Shown piece after piece: positions 7,795 to 15,824 of a stretch of DNA of 64,000 bases (within the stretch, counting starts at the first letter, position 1; each line of letters starts with the position of its first letter). The DNA is from Carboxylicivirga sp. (GTDB lineage Bacteria > Bacteroidota > Bacteroidia > Bacteroidales > Marinilabiliaceae). The position numbers were made by a program, and so were the translations under genes. The notes under the pieces are model-generated. The model worked only from the letters and a program-made list of their open reading frames with translations, was not told the origin of the DNA and searched no databases. The stretch lies in assembly GCA_025210475.1 (NCBI GenBank), contig JAOARW010000046.1:62001-126000 (forward strand), written 5' to 3'.

Positions 7795-9090
7795 CTATCT
7801 AAAAATCTTAAGCTGTTTATAAAAGAATGTCTGAAACACTCCTCTTCCAAGCATAAAGCAATTCATGGCCAGCCAAAGGGCATGGTTGCCTAAATTTCCT
7901 TTAAGAAGGTAAAATAGAGAAAAGAAAACGAGAGTTGCCAGCAACATGGTATTGCGCATCAACCTTGAGGCTGTAGCACCAATGTAAACACCATCCCAAA
8001 TAAAGGAAGAAAAACCTGTAATCGGCAGAATCATCAACCAGGGGAGAAATTCCATAGCCACCTCAATGACGTCATTCTGATTTGTAAAAAGTAGTAACAG
8101 GTATCGACCTAAGCCGGCATATAGAACCACAAATAATATAGCGAACGCAAATCCCCAGGCAAACAAATAGCGGGTTGCTCTTTTTACTCCTGAGATATTA
8201 CCACCTCCGGTATATTTACCAACCAGTGCTTCGGCGGCATAAGCAAAGCCATCCAGAAAGTAAGAAAAGAGAAATAAAAATTGCAATAGAGCACTGTTAG
8301 CGGCTAGTATTAAATTGCCGGTTCCGGCTGATTTGGAGGTGAAAAATGTAAAAACAACAATGATACACAAGGTACGCAGGAAAATATCACCGCTTACATC
8401 TAAAAACCGCAACAACCCAGTCTTGTCAAGAACCGTTCTGAGATGAAATTCCTTTAAGATAAAACGATATTTTTTCAGAAACAGGATAATTGATAATGCA
8501 AAACCAACAGCATTTGCCACCACCGATCCTAAAGCTACGCCTTCCACTTTCATGCCTAATACTTTTACAAAAAAGAAAGATGAGGCAATGTTGACCGCAT
8601 TAATACTGATGGAGATAATCATTGGATAAATGGCATTTTGCATGCCTAAAAACCAACCATTGATAACCATTAAAGAGATGGCCAGTGGAGCCGCCCATAT
8701 GCGAACGTAAAAATATTGACTGGCCAAAGCTTTCACTTCAGGACTGCCTTCAAGAATTTTAAGACTAAGAAATACGATGCCTTTCTGCAGTAGGAGTAAT
8801 AAAATGCCGGCAGTAACTGATAAGAATAATCCACGAAACAACATCATGGCCATTTCCTGATTATTTTTGCTGCCATAAGCCTGAGCTGCCATCCCGCTGA
8901 TGCTCATTCTTAAAAAAGCGAATCCCCAATACACAAAATTGAAAATAACACCACCCAATGCCACCGCTCCCATAAATACGGATGAATCCTGGTAACCCAT
9001 TAAATGCATGTCGACCATACCCAGTAAAGGCACGGTTAAATTGGTTAGTATATTAGGTATGGCTAGTTTAAGTATATCCTTATTCATCAA
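7795..9090 (-). CDS. MATE family multidrug/cation antiporter (DinF-like)
   Basis: The 431-residue inner-membrane protein has about 12 hydrophobic helices in two MatE halves (about residues 10-170 and 230-395). MATE proteins export cationic drugs or metabolites in exchange for Na+ or H+. The N-terminal segment, IPNILTNLTVPLLGMVDMHLMG, is typical of the DinF branch: a proline-containing first helix followed by the VD motif. Length is normal. The substrate cannot be told from sequence. The gene is transcribed alone, divergent from the superoxide dismutase pair across a 295-base spacer. Confidence 0.9.
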   Translation of the reverse strand: MMNKDILKLAIPNILTNLTVPLLGMVDMHLMGYQDSSVFMGAVALGGVIFNFVYWGFAFLRMSISGMAAQAYGSKNNQEMAMMLFRGLFLSVTAGILLLLLQKGIVFLSLKILEGSPEVKALASQYFYVRIWAAPLAISLMVINGWFLGMQNAIYPMIISISINAVNIASSFFFVKVLGMKVEGVALGSVVANAVGFALSIILFLKKYRFILKEFHLRTVLDKTGLLRFLDVSGDIFLRTLCIIVVFTFFTSKSAGTGNLILAANSALLQFLFLFSYFLDGFAYAAEALVGKYTGGGNISGVKRATRYLFAWGFAFAILFVVLYAGLGRYLLLLFTNQNDVIEVAMEFLPWLMILPITGFSSFIWDGVYIGATASRLMRNTMLLATLVFFSLFYLLKGNLGNHALWLAMNCFMLGRGVFQTFFYKQLKIFR

Positions 9091-9311
9091 TTATTCAAGT
9101 TGCTTTATGATCACGTATGTAAAGAATTATAACGGCAGATTGTTTCAATAACTGGCCTGTTTCTCTACCCTTGGATTTAGCTGATCAAACGCTAGTGCGA
9201 AGATAGCTTAATTTGCTAACAAATCTTGTCTTGGTATAATATGCAGAATATCAGAATTGTATTAGGGGAAGTTTGATTAATTCGAAATAAAAGATAAAAA
9301 TATCCTTATTT

Positions 9312-9332
9312 TATTTGGACTAATTCCAAATA
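9312..9332. promoter_or_regulatory. Palindromic operator candidate in the Mn-type SOD promoter
   Basis: T-ATTTGGA-CTAAT-TCCAAAT-A is an inverted repeat with 8-bp arms and a 5-base centre. It covers the -33 element (TTTG 9314-9317) and most of the spacer of the promoter described at 9314-9345. Its size and AT-rich arms resemble binding sites of Fur/PerR/DtxR-type metal or peroxide regulators. Which regulator binds is unknown. Confidence 0.55.
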
Positions 9333-9345
9333 GTTTTTAGTTTTG
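9314..9345 (+). promoter_or_regulatory. Bacteroidota-type promoter for the Mn-type SOD gene
   Basis: TTTG (9314-9317), a 20-base spacer and TAGTTTTG (9338-9345) match the Bacteroidota housekeeping consensus TTTG-N19-21-TAnnTTTG. The start would lie near 9352, about 34 bases before the ATG. A second inverted repeat, TTTGAAT-CGTT-ATTCAAA (9342-9359), covers the -7 end and the predicted start. Confidence 0.6.
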
Positions 9346-9359
9346 AATCGTTATTCAAA
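9342..9359. promoter_or_regulatory. Second inverted repeat at the SOD transcription start
   Basis: TTTGAAT (9342-9348) and ATTCAAA (9353-9359) are separated by CGTT. It follows the first palindrome by 9 bases and overlaps the -7 element, so it may be a second operator half or a 5' leader hairpin. Confidence 0.4.
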
Positions 9360-9385
9360 TTTTTAACCTGAAAGAATAAATAAAT

Positions 9386-9988
9386 ATGGCATTTGAATTA
9401 CCAAAACTAGAATATGCATACGACGCATTGGAACCACATATCGATGCGCGTACAATGGAAATACACCACACCAAACACCACGCAGGCTACACCAATAATT
9501 TAAACGCAGCGGTTGATGGAAGCGATTTGGCAGGTCAAAGCATCGAAGCAATTTTGGCTGATGTATCGAAACACTCAGTAGCAGTGCGTAACAATGGAGG
9601 TGGCTTTTATAACCACAATCTTTTCTGGACGGTGATGTCACCTAATGGAGGAGGTGAACCAACAGGTGAATTAGCAGAAGCCATCAATAAGGCCTTTGGC
9701 TCTTTCGATGCTTTTAAAGAAACCTTTAATAAAGCAGCTGCAACACGGTTTGGTTCAGGATGGGCTTGGTTGGTTAAACAAGATGATGGTTCACTTGTTG
9801 TAACATCAACTGCAAATCAGGATAATCCTTTAATGGATATTGCTGATGTAAAAGGAACACCAATTTTAGGATTGGATGTTTGGGAGCATGCTTATTACTT
9901 AAACTATCAAAATAGACGTCCTGATTATATTGGCGCGTTCTGGAACGTAGTCAACTGGGACGAAGTAACAAGACGTTTTAAAGTTTAG
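9386..9988 (+). CDS. Superoxide dismutase, Mn-type by sequence
   Basis: The 200-residue Fe/Mn-family enzyme dismutates superoxide to peroxide and oxygen. Metal ligands are His27 in the EIHHTKHH segment, His in YNHNLFW, and Asp and His in DVWEHAYY. The second-sphere glutamine that tunes metal choice comes from the C-terminal domain (Gln145 in TANQDNPLM, as in Mn-SOD), while the N-terminal equivalent site is glycine (NNGGGFYNH). This is the Mn-type arrangement. No signal peptide is visible, so it is cytoplasmic. It lies 128 bases upstream of an Fe-type paralogue and has its own promoter, palindrome and terminator. Cambialistic activity is possible, so metal use needs measurement. Confidence 0.9.
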   Translation: MAFELPKLEYAYDALEPHIDARTMEIHHTKHHAGYTNNLNAAVDGSDLAGQSIEAILADVSKHSVAVRNNGGGFYNHNLFWTVMSPNGGGEPTGELAEAINKAFGSFDAFKETFNKAAATRFGSGWAWLVKQDDGSLVVTSTANQDNPLMDIADVKGTPILGLDVWEHAYYLNYQNRRPDYIGAFWNVVNWDEVTRRFKV

Positions 9989-10008
9989 TTTGTTCATTTT
10001 GTCTGGGA

Positions 10009-10048
10009 AAAAAGGGAATTCAAACGTGAGTTCCCTTTTTGTTTTTTT
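10009..10048 (+). terminator. Terminator between the two SOD genes
   Basis: AAAAAGGGAA (10009-10018) pairs with TTCCCTTTTT (10031-10040), followed by GTTTTTTT. It separates the two dismutases into independent transcripts. Confidence 0.85.
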
Positions 10049-10073
10049 TAGGATTTTGAAAACATAAAATTGC

Positions 10074-10081
10074 TAAGTTTG
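10074..10081 (+). promoter_or_regulatory. -7 element for the Fe-type SOD gene
   Basis: TAAGTTTG matches TAnnTTTG. The nearest upstream TTTG (10055-10058) is only 15 bases away, shorter than the usual spacing. The palindromes seen before the Mn-type gene are absent here. Confidence 0.35.
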
Positions 10082-10116
10082 TTTAATCTCAAGAAAATAA
10101 TTTAAAACAGACAAAT

Positions 10117-10692
10117 ATGAACTTTGAATTACCAAAATTACCTTACGCATTAGATGCATTAGAGCCTGTTATTTCAAAACGTACCATGGAATTTCACTAT
10201 GGAAAACATCACCAGGCTTACGTTAATAACCTGAATAACCTGATTAAGGGAACAGAATTTGAAAATGCAGACCTGGAGACAATTGTAAAAAAATCAGAGG
10301 GAGGCATTTTTAATAATGGAGCTCAGGTTTGGAACCATACATTCTATTTTATGTCATTTAAACCCAATGGCGGTGGTGAGCCTAAAGGTGCTTTAGCCGA
10401 GGCCATCAATTCATCTTTTGGTTCATTTGATAAGTTTAAAGAAGAGTTTGCTGCTGCCGCCGCTACACTGTTTGGTTCAGGATGGGCCTGGTTAGTTAAG
10501 AAGGAAGACGGATCTTTGGCTATAGTTAAAGAAAGCAATGCGGGTAATCCTTTGCGCGATGGTTTAACACCAATCCTGACTTGTGATGTTTGGGAACACG
10601 CCTACTATCTTGATAAACAAAATCTTCGTCCGAAATACATTGAGGAATTCTTTAGCATCCTTGATTGGGATGTGGTTTCGGCAAGATTTTAA
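10117..10692 (+). CDS. Superoxide dismutase, Fe-type by sequence
   Basis: The 191-residue paralogue of the preceding gene has the Fe-type arrangement: the tuning glutamine is in the N-terminal domain (Gln70 in [11 protein letters not shown]), and the C-terminal position reads SNAGNPL rather than ANQDNPL. Metal ligands His27, His74 and the DVWEHAYY pair are present. The ligand-to-C-terminus region closely resembles classical Fe-SODs. It is cytoplasmic by absence of a signal peptide. It has its own -7 element and a terminator, so it is probably expressed separately from the Mn-type gene, as in organisms that swap isozymes with iron supply. That swap is an inference, not seen directly. Confidence 0.9.
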   Translation: MNFELPKLPYALDALEPVISKRTMEFHYGKHHQAYVNNLNNLIKGTEFENADLETIVKKSEGGIFNNGAQVWNHTFYFMSFKPNGGGEPKGALAEAINSSFGSFDKFKEEFAAAAATLFGSGWAWLVKKEDGSLAIVKESNAGNPLRDGLTPILTCDVWEHAYYLDKQNLRPKYIEEFFSILDWDVVSARF

Positions 10693-10715
10693 TAAATAAA
10701 TTGTAAACGATTAGA

Positions 10716-10759
10716 GCGAGACTTGATGACATTTTTTGTATCTTAAGTCTCGCTTTTTT
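10716..10759 (+). terminator. Terminator after the Fe-type SOD gene
   Basis: GCGAGACTT (10716-10724) pairs with AAGTCTCGC (10745-10753) across a 20-base loop, followed by TTTTTT. Confidence 0.82.
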
Positions 10760-10792
10760 GTACCCTATAAACAATAACTAAAAATTGATTTT

Positions 10793-11356
10793 ATGCTGAA
10801 AGATTTAATTCTTAAAAATCGGAGTTACAGACGTTTCCATCAGAATGAGAAGGTTGAGGTAGAGACTTTACAGGAGCTGGTTGATTTAGCGCGTCTATCT
10901 CCGTCTGCACGTAATGCCCAACCCCTAAAATATTTTTTATCAAACTCACCTGAATTAAATGATAAGATTTTTCCGCACTTATCATGGGCTGGTTACCTGA
11001 AGGACTGGGCTGGTCCGGAAAAAGGAGAACAACCAGCAGCTTATATCATCGTTTTAAACGACACCGAAATTTCGGCCAATTATTTCTGCGATGATGGCAT
11101 TGCTACTCAAAGCATCTTGCTTGGAGCTGTTGAGAAAGGTTTGGGTGGATGTATTATTGGTTCGCTTAACCGATTGCAGTTACAGCGTGAATTGCGCTTA
11201 TCAGATAACCTGAAAATTGTTCATATAATTGCGTTGGGTAAGCCCAAGGAAGAAGTGGCCATCGAAGAGATGAAAGAAGGAGATATTAAGTATTGGCGTG
11301 ATGTTCAGCAAGTGCATCATGTTCCAAAGAGGGATTTGAAAGACATTATTGTTTAA
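10793..11356 (+). CDS. Nitroreductase family flavoprotein
   Basis: The 187-residue protein belongs to the FMN-dependent nitroreductase fold. The N-terminal NRSYRRFHQNEKV segment and LARLSPSARNAQPLKY (residues ~32-47) form the usual FMN phosphate and ring contacts, and the GLGGCIIGSL stretch near residue 120 is a second flavin-binding loop. The subfamily is small and its substrate unknown; members reduce nitroaromatics, quinones or flavins with NAD(P)H. It lies 100 bases after the SOD pair, so a link to redox stress is plausible but not shown. A terminator follows directly. Confidence 0.82.
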   Translation: MLKDLILKNRSYRRFHQNEKVEVETLQELVDLARLSPSARNAQPLKYFLSNSPELNDKIFPHLSWAGYLKDWAGPEKGEQPAAYIIVLNDTEISANYFCDDGIATQSILLGAVEKGLGGCIIGSLNRLQLQRELRLSDNLKIVHIIALGKPKEEVAIEEMKEGDIKYWRDVQQVHHVPKRDLKDIIV

Positions 11357-11380
11357 GCCTATATTATATAGAAAGAGGAG

Positions 11381-11410
11381 CCCGGTGTTAAAACAAACAT
11401 CGGGTTTTTA
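11381..11410 (+). terminator. Terminator after the nitroreductase gene
   Basis: CCCGGTGTT pairs with AACATCGGG (one G-U pair) and is followed by TTTTTA. Confidence 0.8.
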
Positions 11411-11490
11411 TTTGACTTTAATCCAACCAAATGGTATTTTGATTTGTTATTAAAAGGTAATCGCTATTGCTAACCTGAAAGTACAACGCT

Positions 11491-12210
11491 ATGAACAAAT
11501 CAATCATCATTGCTTTACTGTGTGCAATCTCATTTTTAAATGTAAATTCTCAGAATAAGGATAATGATTCCATTCGCATTACAGGCGTGGTTTTTGAGAT
11601 GGACAGTCTTAATACCTTACCCTATGCCAGGTATAATGTTGAAAAAACGGATTTTATTTCGGATGATAAAGGGCGCTTTTCTTTTTGGGCACATCAGGGC
11701 GAGGTTGTTCGTTTCACGCATTTAGGTTACAAGGATACCTATATTCAGATTAATGATTCATTGCTGCATCGGAATTACATGGTGGGCGTTTTTCTGGCAC
11801 GCGATACCTTCTTAATAAGTGAAGTAATTGTAATGCCGCGTTACGAAAATATTTCGCTGCAAGCCAAAACGATGCCCTTGGTGATTAAACCTGAAATGGC
11901 TTATGCAACCAACAATATCCGCTCGTCGACCCGGCAGGCTCTAACACAAGCACCCCTAAAAATGGATGCCGAGATCAATCATCGAATGGTATTGCAGGAG
12001 CATGTTTGGAGTACCATCTACAAAACACAGATTCCGCCCAGTAGCACCATTGGTGTAAGCTCTGAAAATATTGCACAGATGCGTTTGTTTGTGCCGAAGA
12101 ATAAGCAAAAAATTATGGAAGTAACGCAGCAGCCACTCAATCGGAATGAGTTGGATTTAATATTGAGGATTTATGAGGAAAGGGCCCAAAAGAATGCTCC
12201 AATACCTTAG
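11491..12210 (+). CDS. Secreted protein with carboxypeptidase-regulatory-like domain
   Basis: The 239-residue protein has a signal peptide (residues 1-20, ending VNSQ). Residues ~27-110 form a CarboxypepD_reg-like beta-sandwich: ITGVVFEMDSLNTLPYA, then a DDKGRFSFWAHQGEVVRFTHLGY stretch, the hallmark of this domain in Bacteroidota cell-surface proteins. The remaining ~110 residues match nothing I recognise and contain a Gln- and Thr-rich segment. It is probably periplasmic or outer-membrane attached. No catalytic residues are visible. It may be in one transcript with folE downstream: the gap to the folE start is 104 bases and no terminator is seen in it. Confidence 0.7.
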   Translation: MNKSIIIALLCAISFLNVNSQNKDNDSIRITGVVFEMDSLNTLPYARYNVEKTDFISDDKGRFSFWAHQGEVVRFTHLGYKDTYIQINDSLLHRNYMVGVFLARDTFLISEVIVMPRYENISLQAKTMPLVIKPEMAYATNNIRSSTRQALTQAPLKMDAEINHRMVLQEHVWSTIYKTQIPPSSTIGVSSENIAQMRLFVPKNKQKIMEVTQQPLNRNELDLILRIYEERAQKNAPIP

Positions 12211-12314
12211 TGGAACTGAGCTGGATGCGAAAATCAGATAAATATCAGTTATAAATTAAAAGAAAATAGGCACATTTGCACTTTGTAAAGGCTTGTTCTA
12301 TCAAAAACAAAACA

Positions 12315-12938
12315 ATGGAATTTACTTTAAACGGAAAGAAAGGATATTCTAAGGTAGAATCGTACGACGATGAAACAACCAACAATCTTTCTGAACACTA
12401 TCATAAAATATTAGAAGAGTTAGGTGAAGATCCTTCGCGTGAGGGACTTGTAAAAACGCCACTAAGAGTTGCCAAAGCCATGCAGTTTTTAACGCAAGGT
12501 TATCACATGGATCCGGAAGAGATAATTAAATCGGCCATGTTTCAGGAAGATTACCAGCAAATGGTGGTGGTAAAAGATATTGAGCTCTACTCGATGTGTG
12601 AACACCACATGTTACCATTTTTTGGTAAAGCTCACGTTGCCTATATTCCACGCCATCATATTACCGGATTGAGTAAGTTGGCGAGGGTAGTTGAAGCATT
12701 CGCCCGTCGTTTACAGGTTCAGGAGCGATTAACTACTCAAATAAAAGATTGTATTCAAAACACCTTAAATCCACTCGGCGTTGCAGTTGTGATTGAAGCA
12801 CAACACATGTGCATGCAAATGCGTGGCGTTCAAAAGCAGCATTCGGTTACCACAACTTCAGATTTTACCGGAGCTTTTCAAAAAAATCTGGCTACTCGCG
12901 AGGAATTTATGAAAATAATAAGTTCCAGATTGCATTAG
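12315..12938 (+). CDS. folE: GTP cyclohydrolase I
   Basis: The 207-residue enzyme converts GTP to 7,8-dihydroneopterin triphosphate, the first step of folate (and queuosine-type pterin) synthesis. The signature [19 protein letters not shown] is at residues ~38-56. Zinc ligands are in the CEHH motif (Cys95, His98) and the later MCMQMRG cysteine. The [20 protein letters not shown] helix and the final TTSDFTGAF segment are typical. An upstream TTTGCACTTTG region and an in-frame ATG at 12276 would add 13 residues not found in the family, so the ATG at 12315 is preferred. Length then matches type IA enzymes. Confidence 0.95.
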   Translation: MEFTLNGKKGYSKVESYDDETTNNLSEHYHKILEELGEDPSREGLVKTPLRVAKAMQFLTQGYHMDPEEIIKSAMFQEDYQQMVVVKDIELYSMCEHHMLPFFGKAHVAYIPRHHITGLSKLARVVEAFARRLQVQERLTTQIKDCIQNTLNPLGVAVVIEAQHMCMQMRGVQKQHSVTTTSDFTGAFQKNLATREEFMKIISSRLH

Positions 12939-12960
12939 ATGTGATTCTAAAAAAGATAAG

Positions 12961-12996
12961 AAAACCCGTCGTGAAACCAATCAGGACGGGTTTTTT
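12961..12996 (+). terminator. Terminator after folE
   Basis: AAAACCCGTC (12961-12970) pairs with GACGGGTTTT (12985-12994), with a T run. It sits 22 bases after the stop. Confidence 0.87.
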
Positions 12997-13011
12997 AGTG
13001 AAATCAGGTTA

Positions 13012-13566
13012 TTAGAAAAACAATACTGCACCCACCTGCAGGTATTCTGATTTTAAGTTATTATCCGTTTGTTCAATTAATCCCCAATTGTATTTGGCTT
13101 CGATCCCCAGCATTAAAAATTTAAAGCCGACGCCTAAATGTGCTCCGGCATCAATGGTTGAAAAGTCCCCTGTATCAGCACCTATTGCAGCAAAGTCAGA
13201 TGAACCACCCAGTTTAATGGCTCCGTTAAAACCACCCAGTCCATAAATTGGTCCTAATTTAAGTCGTAAGGATAAGGGAACGCTTAGGTAATGTAATTTC
13301 AGTTCTGCATCATTGCTTTTACCACCAACCTGGAAGTATTCAATGCCCGAATTGAGTTTCAACAAAGGAACAATATTATTGCTCTTAAAAAATCCGATGT
13401 AGAAGTTGTTGTAAGGATCATCAAAAGCCTTATCGCCATCAATGCGGAAGAAACTATTCTGGTATCCGGCCCGAATTCCTTTACCATCTGGTCCTTCGTC
13501 GGCTTTTACCAGGGGTGCAATCATTAGCATGGCAAAAGCCATCAATAAAAAAAGTGCTTTTTTCAT
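13012..13566 (-). CDS. Small outer-membrane beta-barrel protein
   Basis: The 184-residue protein starts with a clear signal peptide (MKKALFLLMAFAMLMIAPLVKA). The rest alternates hydrophobic and polar residues with many Gly and aromatic positions and ends in a strand VGAVLFF whose last residue is Phe, the usual barrel-assembly signal. It resembles OmpA-barrel-like or porin-family proteins of ~8 strands. An upstream in-frame ATG at 13617 would place 17 residues ahead of the signal peptide, so the inner ATG at 13566 is chosen. Function is unknown. A similar-sized barrel gene lies directly upstream on the same strand, but a terminator stands between them. Confidence 0.75.
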   Translation of the reverse strand: MKKALFLLMAFAMLMIAPLVKADEGPDGKGIRAGYQNSFFRIDGDKAFDDPYNNFYIGFFKSNNIVPLLKLNSGIEYFQVGGKSNDAELKLHYLSVPLSLRLKLGPIYGLGGFNGAIKLGGSSDFAAIGADTGDFSTIDAGAHLGVGFKFLMLGIEAKYNWGLIEQTDNNLKSEYLQVGAVLFF

Positions 13567-13708
13567 AGTTACTGTATTAAGTTGATTTTTAATAAGTACT
13601 AAAATAGCTAAAGGCATTTTAAATGTAAAGGGTGAGTGAATGTTGGCTTTGTATTTGGCCGAGCAATAGAACGTGATTGGTCAAAACCGACCTTGTTATA
13701 AAGCAATG

Positions 13709-13735
13709 AAAAAGCCGGCCCATACGGAACCGACT
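13709..13735 (-). terminator. Minus-strand terminator after the second barrel gene
   Basis: On the minus strand AGTCGG pairs with CCGGCT (one G-U pair), followed by four to five T. It lies 26 bases beyond the stop of the gene at 13761-14351. Confidence 0.55.
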
Positions 13736-13760
13736 CTTCATAGATTTGGGTAATTTTTTA

Positions 13761-14351
13761 TTAGATACCAAAGATTTTAAATCCAACTGAGAATGTAACA
13801 ACATTTGTTTTTTGACCAATGTTGAAGGTTTTTAAGTCAGAAATATCTGATAAACCCCACTCGTATCGTACATCAGCAGTTAATCGCCAGAATTCAACAC
13901 CACCACCAGCTTGGAAAGACCAGTTAGTGTTTTTGTATTCATCCCATTCTGGAATGTCTGTTTTTGTTTTGGCAATAAACGAAGCAACAGGTCCTGCTAC
14001 ACCATATACCTTGAGTACTTGCAGGTCTAATACCTGTAAGTTGGCCAAGATTGGAATATCCCAGGTATGGAACGTGTTTTTACTTAAATCTTCAACGGTC
14101 ATTTCTGTAGATTTCTTTGCGTAATAAATCTCAGGTTGCAATGATAGAGATCCAAGTAATCGAACTTTACCGTATGCTCCAATTAAAAAACCATTACTGG
14201 CTTCGTTTTTAATATCTGCTTCACTAGGTAAATCACTAAGCTTAATTTTTGTCGAGTTAAACCCGGTTTTTAAACCGATGGCTATTCTGTCCTGAGCAGA
14301 TGCACTCATTACAGCTATTACAAGAGATAGTACTAATAAAGTCTTTTTCAT
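13761..14351 (-). CDS. Outer-membrane beta-barrel (porin-family) protein
   Basis: The 196-residue protein has a signal peptide (residues 1-19, ending SASAQ). It continues with the porin-family opening RIAIGLKTGFNSTKI and amphipathic strands, including YGKVRLLGSLSLQPEIYYAKKS, and ends in the strand VVTFSVGFKIFGI. This is the common OMP_b-brl layout of Bacteroidota. No ligand or enzymatic site can be assigned. It is probably not an ancestor of the neighbouring 184-residue barrel by recent duplication, because the two share only general barrel composition. Confidence 0.78.
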   Translation of the reverse strand: MKKTLLVLSLVIAVMSASAQDRIAIGLKTGFNSTKIKLSDLPSEADIKNEASNGFLIGAYGKVRLLGSLSLQPEIYYAKKSTEMTVEDLSKNTFHTWDIPILANLQVLDLQVLKVYGVAGPVASFIAKTKTDIPEWDEYKNTNWSFQAGGGVEFWRLTADVRYEWGLSDISDLKTFNIGQKTNVVTFSVGFKIFGI

Positions 14352-14586
14352 GTCGTTAAGTTTTACTATTAATTGCTGCTAAATGTACCTCGGTGTCATT
14401 TAGTTCAAATTATGCATTTCAAACTACAAATGTACCGATCTAATCGCAATTATAGGTTTATTAAAGTTTCCGAATATCTCAATTCTATGACACATTTCAA
14501 CTCGTATACACTTACTTTTTTTTAGTAAGGATTTTTTATTCTTAACGACTAAGTGGATAAAGTATAAAATATCAAACACTTATAAG

Positions 14587-15165
14587 ATGAAAAAAATATT
14601 GATTTTGTTGGCACTTGTTGTTCTTTCCGGAGTTAAACTATCTGCACAAGAAGGATTACAAGTGAATGAAGAGGCTCCTCTTTTTGTGGCGCATGATCAA
14701 AAAGGAGCGTTGGTGGATTTAGCTATGGAGCTTAAAAACAATAAGGTAGTGCTTGTATTCTACCGTGGTCAATGGTGTCCTTTCTGTAATCGTCATATGT
14801 CGGCTTTGCAGGATTCTCTGCAAATGATAAATGAAAAAGGAGCTAAAGTAATTGCCATTACTCCAGAGAAGAGTGAAGAAATTGGTAAAACGGTTGAAAA
14901 ATCCAATGCCAATTTTTCTATTGTTCACGATGAAAATCACCAAATAATGGATGCTTACAAAGTGACTTTTACAATGAGTAAAAGCAAGCATTTGGCTTAT
15001 AAAGCCTATGGCATCGATATTAATGAAGCCAATGGCAATAATGATCGGGCATTACCGGTTCCGGCCACTTACATCATCTCTAAAGATGGGAAGATTGCCA
15101 CCCGCCATTTTGACAAAGACTACAAGAATCGAATGACGGTGAAGGAAATACTGGAAGCACTCTAG
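14587..15165 (+). CDS. Secreted peroxiredoxin-like / AhpC-TSA family protein
   Basis: The 192-residue protein has a signal peptide (residues 1-20, ending KLSAQ), so it acts in the periplasm. The thioredoxin fold holds FYRGQWCPFCNRHMSAL (residues ~58-74) with Cys64 and Cys67 in a CPFC motif, and PVPATYIISKDGKI near residue 156 with the cis-proline. The RGxWCPFC sequence is that of peroxiredoxin-like AhpC/TSA proteins, in which the first Cys reduces peroxides. A CxxC pair also permits thiol-disulfide exchange, so a peroxidase or oxidoreductase role are both possible. It stands alone, with an unusual poly-T inverted repeat upstream at 14511-14529. Confidence 0.83.
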   Translation: MKKILILLALVVLSGVKLSAQEGLQVNEEAPLFVAHDQKGALVDLAMELKNNKVVLVFYRGQWCPFCNRHMSALQDSLQMINEKGAKVIAITPEKSEEIGKTVEKSNANFSIVHDENHQIMDAYKVTFTMSKSKHLAYKAYGIDINEANGNNDRALPVPATYIISKDGKIATRHFDKDYKNRMTVKEILEAL

Positions 15166-15319
15166 TGTAATGACAATCGTGAAATGACAGGTAAGTCGCC
15201 GTTACTTTTCGAATTTTTCGATATTTGAAAAAGTAAGCATCGCCTTAACTCCGTGAGTCTTTTTATAATGAAAAAATAATAATGAAGTCTTGGCACGTAA
15301 GAGTACGCTTGACTAGACA

Positions 15320-15769
15320 CTACTCATCACTTGGCATAATGCTATCCTGAAGGTCAACATTGAGGACCATGTAATTATTCTGATCGATGTACAGATAAAG
15401 TGGTCCTCGATCACCTCCTTCGTATCGCCTGGCTTTTCTTAATAAAGTTAGAATATAGTGATCCCAGCCCTTAACCTGCTCTGCCGTGCAGTTTGTGCCG
15501 GTAAAAGTAATGGTTCCGTCTTTTGAGGCGGTATACCTTCCTCCGCAAGTTGTATTTGTTAAATGTATCGTATACTCACCTTGTTTGGGGAACGAAATGG
15601 TAATCGTTTTCTTTTCGGGCTTCGATTTGAAGGGATATTTAGGAGCATTAATATTACTAACTGAGTAATCCTTTTTGAAATAATGTTTGTTGCTAACGAA
15701 TTTTTGAGGATCGCGGCACCCGCTAATTAAAACGATAAAGATGCCAATGAGGGTTAATTTGGTTTGCAT
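15320..15769 (-). CDS. Lipoprotein of unknown function
   Basis: The 149-residue protein has a lipobox LISGC with Cys18, so it is a membrane-anchored lipoprotein. A basic and Ser/Pro-rich stretch follows, then strands with the cysteine pair TTCGGRY and TNCTAEQ near residues 72 and 92, and a short acidic end. I do not recognise a family. It lies downstream of the anti-sigma/TonB-like gene on the same strand with a 55-base gap, so it may be cotranscribed with the sigma/anti-sigma pair. Confidence 0.65.
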   Translation of the reverse strand: MQTKLTLIGIFIVLISGCRDPQKFVSNKHYFKKDYSVSNINAPKYPFKSKPEKKTITISFPKQGEYTIHLTNTTCGGRYTASKDGTITFTGTNCTAEQVKGWDHYILTLLRKARRYEGGDRGPLYLYIDQNNYMVLNVDLQDSIMPSDE

Positions 15770-15824
15770 TGTTAGGTTTTATAAGTAATGACAGGTCTTT
15801 TCTGAAAAGGTTGCTTCGGCGAGA

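Noticed and set aside
12276..12314. Upstream start for GTP cyclohydrolase I
   Set aside because: The extra 13 residues have no family counterpart; ATG 12315 gives the normal length.
13567..13617. Upstream ATG for the 184-residue barrel protein
   Set aside because: It adds 17 residues ahead of a perfect signal peptide; the inner ATG is better.
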